This document shows positions 1 to 5,989 of a DNA stretch of 7,809 nucleotides, piece by piece. Origin of the DNA: Candidatus Nealsoniibacteriota bacterium (GTDB lineage: Bacteria > Patescibacteriota > Minisyncoccia > Minisyncoccales > MHMH01); contig JAUYKD010000046.1 in NCBI GenBank assembly GCA_030700195.1, forward strand, positions 1 through 7,809. Direction: 5' to 3'. Numbering within the stretch: the stretch's first letter is position 1; the number at the start of each line of letters is the position of its first letter. The position numbers and the translations under genes are program-made. The notes beneath the pieces are model-generated. The model did not search any database, had not been told where the DNA came from, and saw only the letters and a list, made by a program, of their open reading frames with translations.

Positions 1-107
1 GCTCGATCTCAATCAATGCTCCGGTGGTAGGACTCGAACCTACAACCCACTCCTTACACTTAACCTCAAACTTTCGTTTAAGAGTGGACTATATCATCAT
101 CCATTGA

Positions 108-152
108 GCTTCCGTTTACGGAAGCGAAGATGAAGAAGAGATTTATCTCTTC
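108..152 (+). repeat. Two-hairpin palindromic repeat, copy 1 (inside intron P8)
   Basis: On the plus strand a 7-bp hairpin GCTTCCG/CGGAAGC with loop TTTA (108-125) is followed by GAAGATGAA and a second hairpin of 8 bp, GAAGAGAT/ATCTCTTC, around TT (135-152). The layout resembles copies at 734-782, 4761-4822 and 4880-4959. It lies in antisense orientation inside the P8 loop of the tRNA intron, a place that tolerates insertions. Confidence 0.6.
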
Positions 153-288
153 AACGTTTTAGGATGCGAGGCGTTTCCCCAAAATACTTTACATTTGGGT
201 ACTCCTATACAGGATAGTCTCTGAACCTTCCCTGAAAATCAGGGCTTGGCTGCGGATTACCATAGCTTTCGCTTTAGGCTTCCCGCAA

Positions 289-618
289 TTAACCTCGTTT
301 TTCAACCACAATTTCTCGTGGAAGCTGCGTGATGCCGCCTTCGATTTCACGATGACAATTAGCGCAAACTAGAATACATTTATCCACTTCGGCTTTAATT
401 TTTTCCCAAGAACGCGTATAACCTTTGTCCGCAATGCCAAACTTTTTATCCCCACTTACATGATGTAAATCTAATGCGCCTTGGTATTTATTATAGCCAC
501 AAATCTGACACTTACCTCCTTTACGTTCAATGGCTAATGTTTTTACTTTGCGTCTTCTTTTTGCCACCGCTTGGATTAATTCCTCTCGACGATCGGCATA
601 TGTTCTTTTATCCTTCAT
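289..618 (-). CDS. Intron-encoded HNH homing endonuclease
   Basis: This 109-residue protein has a compact HNH fold. A zinc-knuckle pair CxxC (C37, C40) is followed by the catalytic LDLHH segment (H52, H53) and a second CxxC with the HNH Asn/His (C85, N87, C88, H89). The N-terminal 35 residues are highly basic (KRRRKVK), fitting DNA contact. All key residues are present, so it looks intact. Known intron HNH enzymes nick or cut the intronless allele and so drive intron homing; here the expected target would be an uninterrupted tRNA-Asn gene. The ORF lies wholly inside the intron, starting 37 nt after the 5' splice site. Its last codons form the 5' strand of P3. There is no Shine-Dalgarno sequence, and the ATG is inside a predicted hairpin (614-640), so translation may depend on RNA structure. 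A maturase role cannot be excluded. Confidence 0.88.
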   Translation of the reverse strand: MKDKRTYADRREELIQAVAKRRRKVKTLAIERKGGKCQICGYNKYQGALDLHHVSGDKKFGIADKGYTRSWEKIKAEVDKCILVCANCHREIEGGITQLPREIVVEKRG

Positions 619-698
619 TAAGTTATTTTAACATAATGAATATATAAAAATGTCCACAGGGAGTTGCTCTACCATTGAGCTACACCGGAATGTATGTA

Positions 699-727
699 AT
701 TATACACTATTTTTAATATCCTTTCAA
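699..727 (-). promoter_or_regulatory. Sigma-70 promoter of tRNA-Asn
   Basis: On the minus strand TTGAAA (727-722) is followed by a 17-base spacer and a perfect TATAAT (704-699). The expected start site, near 692, is only about 3 nt from the tRNA 5' end at 689, which supports the call and shows that the tRNA is transcribed independently of rpoD. Confidence 0.8.
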
Positions 728-733
728 CACCGA

Positions 734-782
734 GTCCCGCACAGCGGGACGAAGGTAAAGATGAATATTTATATTCATCGCC
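734..782 (+). repeat. Two-hairpin palindromic repeat, copy 2 (after rpoD)
   Basis: Hairpin 1 is GTCCCGC/GCGGGAC with loop ACA (734-750). It is followed by GAAGGTAAA (751-759), hairpin 2 GATGAATAT/ATATTCATC (760-779), and GCC running into the rpoD stop codon. The GAAGGTAAAGATGAA string recurs exactly at 4789-4803 on the minus strand. Read from rpoD the two hairpins form its 3' UTR. Neither is followed by a good T-run, so terminator function is possible but weak. Confidence 0.7.
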
Positions 783-1969
783 TAGTATCCCTTAAGTTTC
801 TTAAGAGACTTATGTTCTCTTATTCTTTCTAAGGCCTTAGCTTCTATCTGACGAATTCTCTCTCGGGTGACTCCAAAAGCATCCCCGACTTCTTCCAGCG
901 TATGGGTAACGCCGTCTTCCAGCCCGAACCTCATTTCAAGAATTTTATGTTCTCTGGCAGTTAAATCAACTAAAATCTCTTTTAGCCTTTCTTTCAAAAG
1001 CGTTCTGGCCGCTTCCACCGACGGAGCTACAACTTTTTCATCTTCAATAAACTCAGCTAAAATACTGTCTTCTTCATCCCCCCCAACCGGCGTTTCCAGA
1101 GAAACGGTTTCTTGAGATATCTTTTGGATATGGCGCACCTTATCAACCTCTATCCCCATTTCAGAAGCAATTTCTTCGGCCAGCGGCTCTCGGCCCAAGT
1201 CCTGCAAAAGCCGCCTTCTTATCTGGGTATATTTGGAAATGGTTTCTACCATGTGAACCGGAATCCTGATAGTTCTGGCCTGGTCAGCCAAAGCCCTGGT
1301 GATGGCTTGCCTTATCCACCATGTAGCGTAGGTTGAAAACTTATATCCTCTTCTCCAGTCAAACTTTTCCACGGCTCGAAAAAGCCCTAAATTACCCTCT
1401 TGTATCAGATCAAGCAAGGTTAAATTGGGAGAACGGCCGATGTATTTTTTAGCGATAGAAACAACCAGCCGCAAGTTTGCCCGAGCTAAATGCTTTTTCG
1501 CTTCTTCTTCCCCTTTTTCAATCTTTTTAGCCAATTCCTTTTCTTCATCAGCAGTCAAAAACTGAACCCTGCCTATTTCCTTTAAATACATTTGCACCGG
1601 ATCAAGCCCGGCTTCTGAGGCAGCTCTAATTTCTTCTTTTTCTTTATCGCTCCTCACCTCTAAAAATTCCCTGTTTTCTTTAACTTCAACTCCTTTTTTT
1701 TCAAGTTCGCTATAAAGAACCTCGAGCCCGGCTAAATCTTTTTCTATGTCCGGAAAAACATGCAATATTTCAGAATAGGTAATAAAGCCCCTATCCTCCC
1801 CCTTTTTAATCAGCTCTTCAATCTTTTCCGGCGTTACGATTTTAAAACTCTGGCTGGTTTTTTTCCGGCCGGATCTCTTTCTTTTCTTTTTTACCGAAGA
1901 TTTGCTTCTCTTCTTGGTTTTCTTTTGGGGCTTCTTTTTCTTTGGCGATTTTTTATGTTTTTTTAGCAT
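782..1969 (-). CDS. rpoD: RNA polymerase principal sigma factor (sigma-70, RpoD/SigA)
   Basis: This 395-residue protein directs RNA polymerase to housekeeping promoters. A short region 1.1-like helical part spans about 43-105. Region 1.2 starts at [11 protein letters not shown] (123-133). Region 2 spans 162-245, with the -10 recognition and melting segment [20 protein letters not shown] (211-230). Region 3 spans about 246-320. Region 4 spans 335-390, with the -35 helix-turn-helix around [19 protein letters not shown]. All conserved promoter-contact segments look intact. The first 37 residues are a strongly basic tail (23 Lys/Arg) that is not part of the core fold. The length is much shorter than E. 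coli sigma-70 (613 aa) because the non-conserved region and the long region 1.1 are missing, as in many SigA proteins. The ATG overlaps the dnaG stop in TAATG, implying coupled translation. Confidence 0.96.
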   Translation of the reverse strand: MLKKHKKSPKKKKPQKKTKKRSKSSVKKKRKRSGRKKTSQSFKIVTPEKIEELIKKGEDRGFITYSEILHVFPDIEKDLAGLEVLYSELEKKGVEVKENREFLEVRSDKEKEEIRAASEAGLDPVQMYLKEIGRVQFLTADEEKELAKKIEKGEEEAKKHLARANLRLVVSIAKKYIGRSPNLTLLDLIQEGNLGLFRAVEKFDWRRGYKFSTYATWWIRQAITRALADQARTIRIPVHMVETISKYTQIRRRLLQDLGREPLAEEIASEMGIEVDKVRHIQKISQETVSLETPVGGDEEDSILAEFIEDEKVVAPSVEAARTLLKERLKEILVDLTAREHKILEMRFGLEDGVTHTLEEVGDAFGVTRERIRQIEAKALERIREHKSLKKLKGY

Positions 1970-3687
1970 TAATCTAAAAGCTTACTGGTTAATTTATTGA
2001 ATTCCCTTGTAAGGTTGTTAACCCTTTCAAGCTCTCCTTCCATCTCGGCCTTTTTAATCTCCAAAGACATTTCGTCCAATTTGGTTTTAGTGCCCATCTT
2101 TTCTATCTCTTTAAGCACCAGTTTCACTTCCGTCCGGCAATCAATCCCCTCTCCCTCAACCTCTCCTTTTAAAAAGAGATAATTAATGAAATCATCCGGG
2201 TTTAGATCTCTACGCTCTTTCAAATCAACAAGAATTGTTTTAATTTTAGTTTCAAAATAAGGAAAATATTCTTCTGTAATGAACTCCAGAGTGGTTTCCG
2301 GGCTATTAAGAACAAGGCAGGCCACTCTTTCTTCTAATAATTGCTTTCGCGAAATAATATCTTTTGGCTTTTCTAAATTCTCTTCCGGCAGATGGTTCTC
2401 TTTGACAACCTTATTTAACTCCTCCTCAACCACCTCTTCCTTAACTCCCAGCTTCTTGGCCAACTCCTGCACCCAGTAAGAGGCTTCTATCTTATTAGAG
2501 ATTCTTTTTATAACCGGCAGTAAAATCTTTGAAATATCTCTTTTGCCCTCGGGAGTGCTTGGATCAAACTTAGAAAAAGTAGTTTCAAAATAGAATTGAA
2601 GGATTGATTTGGCTTGAGAAACCTTTTGATGCCAAGATTCAGGGTTTTGCAAAATCATATCGGCCGGGTCTTGACCTTTGGTCATAAGAACGACCTTAAT
2701 ATTAAATCCTTGTCCTTGAGCCAGCTCAATGCTTCTTTTAGTGGCCGAATCCCCGGCAATATCCATATCAAAAGCTGTTAGAAGATTATTAGAATAGCGT
2801 TTTAGAATTTTTAATTGTTGAATTGTTAAAGCAGTGCCTGAAGTGGCCACAATGTTTTCAGAACCGGCTTGGTGAGCCATAATTGCATCCATATATCCTT
2901 CAACCAAAACGCAAAAGTCCTTTTTTCTGATTTCCACCTTGGCTTTATCCAAGCCATACAGCGTCTGGCTCTTATTATAAAGCAGAGTTTGAGGAGTGTT
3001 AACGTATTTTGCCACCTCTGCCTTGTCCTTTTCTTTAAAAACTCTGCCCCCAAAACCAACAACCTGGGAGTTTAAATCAAAAACAGGAAAAATAATCCTT
3101 CCCCGGAATCTATCGTAAAACGAACCCTTTTCAGAAGTAAGCCCGAGGCCCGCCTTTTCAATCTCTGATTTTTGATAACCCCGGGAAGTTAAAAAATCCG
3201 ACAACCCCTGCCAAACATCCGGAGCATAGCCAATCCTCCATTTTCCCAGAGATTCCAAATTAATGCCTCTTCCTAAAAGATATTGTTTGGCCTCTTGGCC
3301 GACAAAACTTGCTTCAAGCTGCTTTTCAAAAAACCGGCAGGTCAACTCGCAAATTTCGTAAAGCCGGTTTCTCTCTGTTCTTAATTGAGGATCTTGCCTT
3401 TTAAGCTCAACTCCGGCTCTTTGAGCCAGAATTCTTAAAGCATCGCCAAACTCAACCCCCTCTATTTTCATCACGAATTTGAAAATATCTCCGCCTTCTC
3501 CGCACCCGCCGAAGCAATGCCACATCTGACGAGTCGGTGAAATGAAAAAAGAAGGCCTTTTTTCAGAATGAAAAGGGCAAAGAGCCCGGAAATTCTGTCC
3601 GGCTTTTTGAACCTTAATATAAGAACCGATGACCTCGATGATATCGAGCCGGTTTTTTATTTCTTCGATCGGCGAGTTTTCATTCAT
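1969..3687 (-). CDS. dnaG: DNA primase DnaG
   Basis: DnaG makes the RNA primers for chromosome replication at the fork. The 572-residue protein has the standard order. A CHC2-type zinc ribbon has ligands C37, H40, C58 and C62. The RNA polymerase core spans about 105-330, with the basic motif [12 protein letters not shown] (193-204). Its TOPRIM metal site is made of E263 (VEGYMD), D307/D309/D313 (FDMDIAGDS) and the DPAD motif (340-343). A helical C-terminal part (about 370-572), expected to contact the DnaB helicase, is present but divergent. The start fits the family: about 36 residues before the zinc ribbon, as usual. There is no Shine-Dalgarno sequence; a TATAAT at 3697-3702 is close enough for a near-leaderless mRNA. 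It forms a dnaG-rpoD unit, the core of the classical macromolecular synthesis operon, here without rpsU. Confidence 0.96.
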   Translation of the reverse strand: MNENSPIEEIKNRLDIIEVIGSYIKVQKAGQNFRALCPFHSEKRPSFFISPTRQMWHCFGGCGEGGDIFKFVMKIEGVEFGDALRILAQRAGVELKRQDPQLRTERNRLYEICELTCRFFEKQLEASFVGQEAKQYLLGRGINLESLGKWRIGYAPDVWQGLSDFLTSRGYQKSEIEKAGLGLTSEKGSFYDRFRGRIIFPVFDLNSQVVGFGGRVFKEKDKAEVAKYVNTPQTLLYNKSQTLYGLDKAKVEIRKKDFCVLVEGYMDAIMAHQAGSENIVATSGTALTIQQLKILKRYSNNLLTAFDMDIAGDSATKRSIELAQGQGFNIKVVLMTKGQDPADMILQNPESWHQKVSQAKSILQFYFETTFSKFDPSTPEGKRDISKILLPVIKRISNKIEASYWVQELAKKLGVKEEVVEEELNKVVKENHLPEENLEKPKDIISRKQLLEERVACLVLNSPETTLEFITEEYFPYFETKIKTILVDLKERRDLNPDDFINYLFLKGEVEGEGIDCRTEVKLVLKEIEKMGTKTKLDEMSLEIKKAEMEGELERVNNLTREFNKLTSKLLD

Positions 3688-3696
3688 AATTTTTAT

Positions 3697-3702
3697 ATTA
3701 TA
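3697..3702 (-). promoter_or_regulatory. Possible -10 element of dnaG
   Basis: A perfect TATAAT lies on the minus strand 9 bases before the dnaG ATG, but the region about 17 bases upstream (TCTTTT) is a poor -35. In AT-rich DNA the hexamer could be chance. If real, the dnaG mRNA would be nearly leaderless. Confidence 0.3.
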
Positions 3703-3714
3703 TCTGGAAACGAA

Positions 3715-3744
3715 GCTCGAAAAGAAGCTTTAGCTTCTTTGAGC
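3715..3744. repeat. Hairpin between the MscS-family gene and dnaG
   Basis: An 8-bp stem AAAGAAGC/GCTTCTTT with loop TTTA (3721-3740) is extended by GCTC/GAGC (3715-3718 with 3741-3744) across a 2-base bulge. It occupies most of the 80-base gap. No T-run follows on either strand, so a simple terminator is unlikely. It shares the TTTA loop with the repeat at 108-125, but not the rest of that element. Confidence 0.55.
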
Positions 3745-3767
3745 GGAGAAGAAATCATAAAGACATA

Positions 3768-4280
3768 TTATTTTAAGTTTTTACTGACTATTTTTATCTG
3801 GCTGTTAGGCACGGAATGAACAACGCCGTTTTCATCTTTTAAAATCGTTCTTCTTAATGTTATTAATTCAACCTTGCCTTCAACGCCAGCGACCTTAACA
3901 ATATCCCCAATATGATAATGATCTTCAAGTAAAATAAAAAGCCCGGATATAAAATCAGCTATGATATCTTTTGATGCCAAACCAACCGCCAAGCCGAGTA
4001 AACCTACGCCAGCTAGAATTGGAGCCGGATCAACTCCAAACTCGGGCAAAATAAGCATAAAAGCGATAATCCAAACAACAAACCTTATTGTCCCGCCTAA
4101 AACACCGACTAAAGTGTCAACTCTTCTTTTATTATCTCCCTCAATCTTATTTTGAACCAGCTTATCAATTGTCTGCCTCAATAAACGCTTGGCATATCTA
4201 TTTATTAAAACAGCCACAAATAGAATAACTGCGATTTTAAACCAGCTTTCTGACAACCAAGGAAAAAATGAATCAATCAT
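3768..4280 (-). CDS. Small MscS-family mechanosensitive channel
   Basis: This 170-residue membrane protein should form a tension-gated pore that releases solutes under hypo-osmotic stress. Two hydrophobic segments (about 12-27 and 60-82) precede the pore helix TM3, a Gly/Ala-rich stretch GVGLLGLAVGLASKDIIADF (about 91-110) typical of MscS. The beta domain follows (about 120-165): HIGDIVKVAGVEGKVELITLRRT and NGVVHSVPNSQI are the usual signatures. The protein ends right after the beta domain, so the C-terminal alpha/beta cage of E. coli MscS (286 aa) is missing. This looks like a natural minimal form rather than a truncation, because the reading frame is clean. It follows the NUDIX gene with a 12-base gap and may be co-transcribed with it. 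Confidence 0.88.
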   Translation of the reverse strand: MIDSFFPWLSESWFKIAVILFVAVLINRYAKRLLRQTIDKLVQNKIEGDNKRRVDTLVGVLGGTIRFVVWIIAFMLILPEFGVDPAPILAGVGLLGLAVGLASKDIIADFISGLFILLEDHYHIGDIVKVAGVEGKVELITLRRTILKDENGVVHSVPNSQIKIVSKNLK

Positions 4281-4292
4281 ATTATTGTTAAA

Positions 4293-4856
4293 TTATTTTA
4301 ATTTAATTTCACCCTTGCTCGGATCTTCTCCTCTTAAGATTCTATCAGCAATTTCAATTTCTTCCAAGAGGCCTTCTATCAAATCGTATTCTTTGGCCTC
4401 TTCTGCTGAAACCCATTTGTAATCCATACTTTCTTCGTTTATCTTAACGTCTCCGCTTTTCCAATCGCCGTAATAGCTTAAAGTAATTACCGGCACGCCG
4501 TCCGACCTGATAAAAGTCAGGTCAAGCAAATAGTTGAATTTATCAACTTCTATACCCGCTTCTTCCATTACCTCCCTTTTCAAGGCTTTGCTCGCGGAAA
4601 AATACCAAGCGTCAGCCGTAGTTTTGGGAGTATTGATATAATCTTCAACCGTCAACCCTCCGCCGGGCAAAGTCCACCTGCCCGGAAAAGCTTTTTTATT
4701 CAAACTCCTCTTTAAAATCAGGTATTTGCCATCTTTGCGTATTATGGCTGTTGAAGTTATGCGATGAAGTTCTCCCCCTTGGGTTTCCTTCATCTTTACC
4801 TTCACCCCGATTGCGTCGGGGTTCGGTCGATGAGGCTCTTTATTTTGAATTTCCAT
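4293..4856 (-). CDS. NUDIX hydrolase
   Basis: NUDIX enzymes hydrolyse nucleoside diphosphates linked to another group; the substrate cannot be told here. The fold starts at about residue 32 (ITSTAIIRKDGKYLILKRS), followed by FPGRWTLPGGGL (57-68) and the helix ALKREVMEEAGIEV (91-104), whose REVMEEAG is the metal-binding half of the NUDIX box. Between GGG (65-67) and R94 there are about 13 more residues than in the canonical Gx5Ex7REUxEExGU box, so the first half of the box is not standard. The 187-residue form starts at 4856, but its first residues are encoded by a palindromic repeat (4761-4822). M22 (ATG at 4791-4793) has a good Shine-Dalgarno (GAAGG) and starts just before the domain, so translation from 4793, giving 166 residues, is a real alternative. 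The MscS-type gene follows after 12 bases. Confidence 0.85.
   Translation of the reverse strand: MEIQNKEPHRPNPDAIGVKVKMKETQGGELHRITSTAIIRKDGKYLILKRSLNKKAFPGRWTLPGGGLTVEDYINTPKTTADAWYFSASKALKREVMEEAGIEVDKFNYLLDLTFIRSDGVPVITLSYYGDWKSGDVKINEESMDYKWVSAEEAKEYDLIEGLLEEIEIADRILRGEDPSKGEIKLK
4761..4822 (-). repeat. Two-hairpin palindromic repeat, copy 3 (in the NUDIX 5' end)
   Basis: On the minus strand hairpin 1 is ACCCCGA/TCGGGGT (4822-4804, perfect 7 bp). It is followed by GAAGGTAAA and an outer stem GATGAAG/CTTCATC closing an 18-base loop, then GC. The string GAAGGTAAAGATGAA is identical to the copy at 751-765. The repeat lies within the annotated NUDIX reading frame and carries a Shine-Dalgarno-like GAAGG followed by ATG. 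Confidence 0.65.
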
Positions 4857-4879
4857 TATTTAACAAGTTTTTTATTAAT

Positions 4880-4959
4880 GCGATGAGATAAATCTCATCT
4901 TAAACTTCACTATTGTTCGTTAAACGAAGTTGGAAATGAAAAATTTATTTTTCATTGCC
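4880..4959. repeat. Composite palindromic repeat between NUDIX and MazG-like genes (copy 4, two arms)
   Basis: Three hairpins fill the 95-base gap. The left one is GATGAGAT/ATCTCATC (4882-4899). The central one is AACTTC/GAAGTT (4903-4908 with 4926-4931), containing TTCGTT/AACGAA. The right one is a 10-bp AATGAAAAAT/ATTTTTCATT (4935-4956). The left arm on the minus strand reads GAAGTTTAA-GATGAG...CTCATC-GC, matching the other copies. The right arm read on the plus strand is the mirror image, ending TCATTGCC. The right arm includes the stop codon of the MazG-like gene. Confidence 0.65.
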
Positions 4960-5302
4960 TCTCGTTCCAATCTATCCCCTTTCGCTTGGCAACCTTTTGA
5001 GTAAAACCTTTAGGATATCTTTTCTCAAGCTTCTTTATGTTTTCTGCCAAAACTTCGTCAAAATCCCAACCGAAGAAATTACAAATCATAGCCATATACC
5101 ACATAGTATCTCCCAAGTTTTCCTTAATGCCAGCTTTTTGGTCATTCTTATGGGAAACCGTCTTTTTAATGCAGCCGGCCACATCACCAGCTTCCCCGGC
5201 CATACCCAAAGCCCAGGTAAATATCTCTTTTTCTTTGTCTTGGTGTTTTTGAGCGGTTTTTTTACAAAGCTCCTGATATTCTTTAAGATTTTTGATTTTC
5301 AT
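4952..5302 (-). CDS. MazG-like nucleoside triphosphate pyrophosphohydrolase
   Basis: The 116-residue protein is a single all-alpha MazG domain, expected to cleave NTPs or dNTPs to monophosphates plus pyrophosphate and so clean the nucleotide pool. The motif ALGMAGEAGDVAGCIKK (31-47) supplies the first metal-binding pair (E37, D40). The second, ENLGDTMWYMA (61-71), has E61 and D65, with Asn at position 62 where the usual ELGD motif has Glu. The C-terminal ENIKKLEKRYPKGF (87-100) is a typical ending of this family. I recall a branch with ENxGD, so the substitution need not mean inactivity. It follows the conserved hypothetical at 5312-5650 by 9 bases and is probably the last gene of that operon. 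Its stop codon lies inside a palindromic repeat hairpin. Confidence 0.87.
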   Translation of the reverse strand: MKIKNLKEYQELCKKTAQKHQDKEKEIFTWALGMAGEAGDVAGCIKKTVSHKNDQKAGIKENLGDTMWYMAMICNFFGWDFDEVLAENIKKLEKRYPKGFTQKVAKRKGIDWNERQ

Positions 5303-5311
5303 AGTTATTTT

Positions 5312-5650
5312 TCAATTTTTATTTATTGCGGCGGCGTAACTGAAGCCAAAAAAATAATTCTCCAAGCTACGGCTGTTTGATTTATAAATGTTGTCGTAAT
5401 AAAAATAATCAACCAAAATCTCTCTTAATCTTAAAATTTCTTTTAATCTGCCCCGTTTATTATTTTTTTCGTCTGTAATAGTTAAATCCAACAGCTCCAA
5501 AGCCCTATCAGCAGCCATTTGGCTGTATTCTAACTTCTTTTGCCTCCAATTAATCGCTCTGTGCACTTCGCTGCCAATATTGGCCATCTGCTCGAAAAAA
5601 GACATTTTCTTCCATTTGCCAGCGGCTAAATTTTGGTGCTGATAAGTCAT
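5312..5650 (-). CDS. Conserved hypothetical protein, helical, function unknown
   Basis: This 112-residue protein has no recognisable catalytic motif. It is rich in helix-forming stretches: FFEQMANIGSEVHRAINWRQ (18-37), a segment ending in RALELLDLTI (about 49-58), RLKEILRLREILVDYFY (68-84), and an aromatic C-terminus (ENYFFGFSYAAAINKN). I recognise the pattern (LAAGxW, EQMANIGSEVxRAI, ALELLDLTI) from a widespread family of small bacterial and archaeal proteins, but know no assigned function. There is no signal peptide or membrane segment, so it is presumably cytosolic. Its ATG overlaps the DUF5674 stop codon in ATGA, indicating translational coupling, and MazG follows after 9 bases. The context suggests a role linked to the HD or MazG enzymes, which is inference only. 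Confidence 0.8.
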   Translation of the reverse strand: MTYQHQNLAAGKWKKMSFFEQMANIGSEVHRAINWRQKKLEYSQMAADRALELLDLTITDEKNNKRGRLKEILRLREILVDYFYYDNIYKSNSRSLENYFFGFSYAAAINKN

Positions 5651-5988
5651 TTTTCCACTAATTTATTAACGATTTTTATTATTTTTTCTCTTATCTCTTG
5701 TTTTTCTATTCCGCGCGTTCGATAACCCAAAACAGGTTTTAGATTAATCAATGAATCGAATTCAATCCAATTTTCATTTTTTATCTCGGGATAAATATTA
5801 ATACCCCAAAGATTTTCATATTTAGAACCTTTCTTAATCAGTAATTCTTGCTCATCTGAATGTAATTCTCCATTCACTGCCATAATTTCTTTTTCAACAT
5901 CAACCACCGCCTTCACTAAGCTACCAAACATTTTCTTTGACATTTCTTCCAATTCATTGATTGTAATTTTATCTGTGATTATTTTCAT
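5647..5988 (-). CDS. DUF5674 family protein
   Basis: The 113-residue protein matches the pattern I associate with DUF5674: ITINELEEMSKKMFG near the N-terminus, LVKAVVDVEKEIMAVNGELHSDEQ in the middle, then LWGINIYPE (60-68), a WIEFDSLINLKP segment and a closing helix with REKIIKIVNKLVEK. The conserved acidic and His residues (E41, H43, D45, E47) and the invariant-looking WGIN/IEFDS blocks suggest a defined pocket, but no activity is known to me. It is cytosolic by sequence. The HD-domain gene ends one base before its ATG, and its stop overlaps the next ATG, so it sits tightly inside a four-gene block. Confidence 0.82.
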   Translation of the reverse strand: MKIITDKITINELEEMSKKMFGSLVKAVVDVEKEIMAVNGELHSDEQELLIKKGSKYENLWGINIYPEIKNENWIEFDSLINLKPVLGYRTRGIEKQEIREKIIKIVNKLVEK

Positions 5989-5989
5989 A

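Larger units (their letters stand above)
57..655 (-). other. Group I self-splicing intron (IA-like) in tRNA-Asn
   Basis: The 5' exon ends in U (656) and the intron ends in G (57), the hallmarks of group I splice sites. The catalytic core lies between the ORF and the 3' splice site. Pairings seen: P3 293-297 with 167-171; P4 283-287 with 251-255; P5 capped by a GAAA loop (264-273); P6a hairpin 230-244; P7 215-219 with 87-91, carrying the conserved CAGAGACUA and AUAGUCC strings; P8 162-166 with 98-102; P9 65-82 with a GAAA tetraloop. Two extra hairpins between P7 and P3, at 203-214 (P7.1) and 178-199 (P7.2), point to subgroup IA. A hairpin at 614-640 fills the P2 position. I could not identify the P1 internal guide sequence with confidence. 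The P8 loop is enlarged by a palindromic repeat (108-152). The intron encodes an HNH protein. Confidence 0.9.
19..689 (-). tRNA. tRNA-Asn(GUU), split by a group I intron
   Basis: The 5' exon is 656-689 and the 3' exon 19-56. Spliced, they give a 72-nt tRNA. The acceptor stem UCCGGUG/CACCGGA pairs perfectly in all 7 positions. The D arm is GCUC/GAGC, the anticodon stem ACUCC/GGAGU, the T arm GUAGG/CCUAC with loop UUCGAGU. The joined anticodon loop is CUGUUAA, so the anticodon is GUU. U1-A72 with discriminator G73 is typical of bacterial tRNA-Asn and argues against tRNA-Thr, the only other possible splice reading. The intron sits between positions 35 and 36, inside the anticodon, so no functional tRNA exists without splicing. 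CCA is not encoded: CAT follows G73, so CCA must be added by a nucleotidyltransferase. A promoter at 699-727 puts the transcription start about 3 nt before the tRNA. Confidence 0.93.

Noticed and set aside
19..689. Alternative splicing of the split tRNA to loop CUUGUAA, giving tRNA-Thr(UGU).
   Set aside because: It also fits the U/G splice-site rule, but U1-A72 and discriminator G73 are tRNA-Asn features, whereas tRNA-Thr normally has G1-C72. The body also closely resembles bacterial tRNA-Asn.
650..832. A plus-strand open frame of 60 codons.
   Set aside because: It runs antisense through the tRNA 5' exon, the tRNA promoter, a palindromic repeat and the end of rpoD; no family features.
4504..4523. 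Inverted repeat GACCTGA/TCAGGTC inside the NUDIX gene.
   Set aside because: It lies in conserved coding sequence without a T-run and lacks the flanks of the repeat family; probably chance.
4955..5380. A long plus-strand open frame of 141 codons.
   Set aside because: It is the complement of the MazG-like gene and its neighbour, both of which have clear family motifs.
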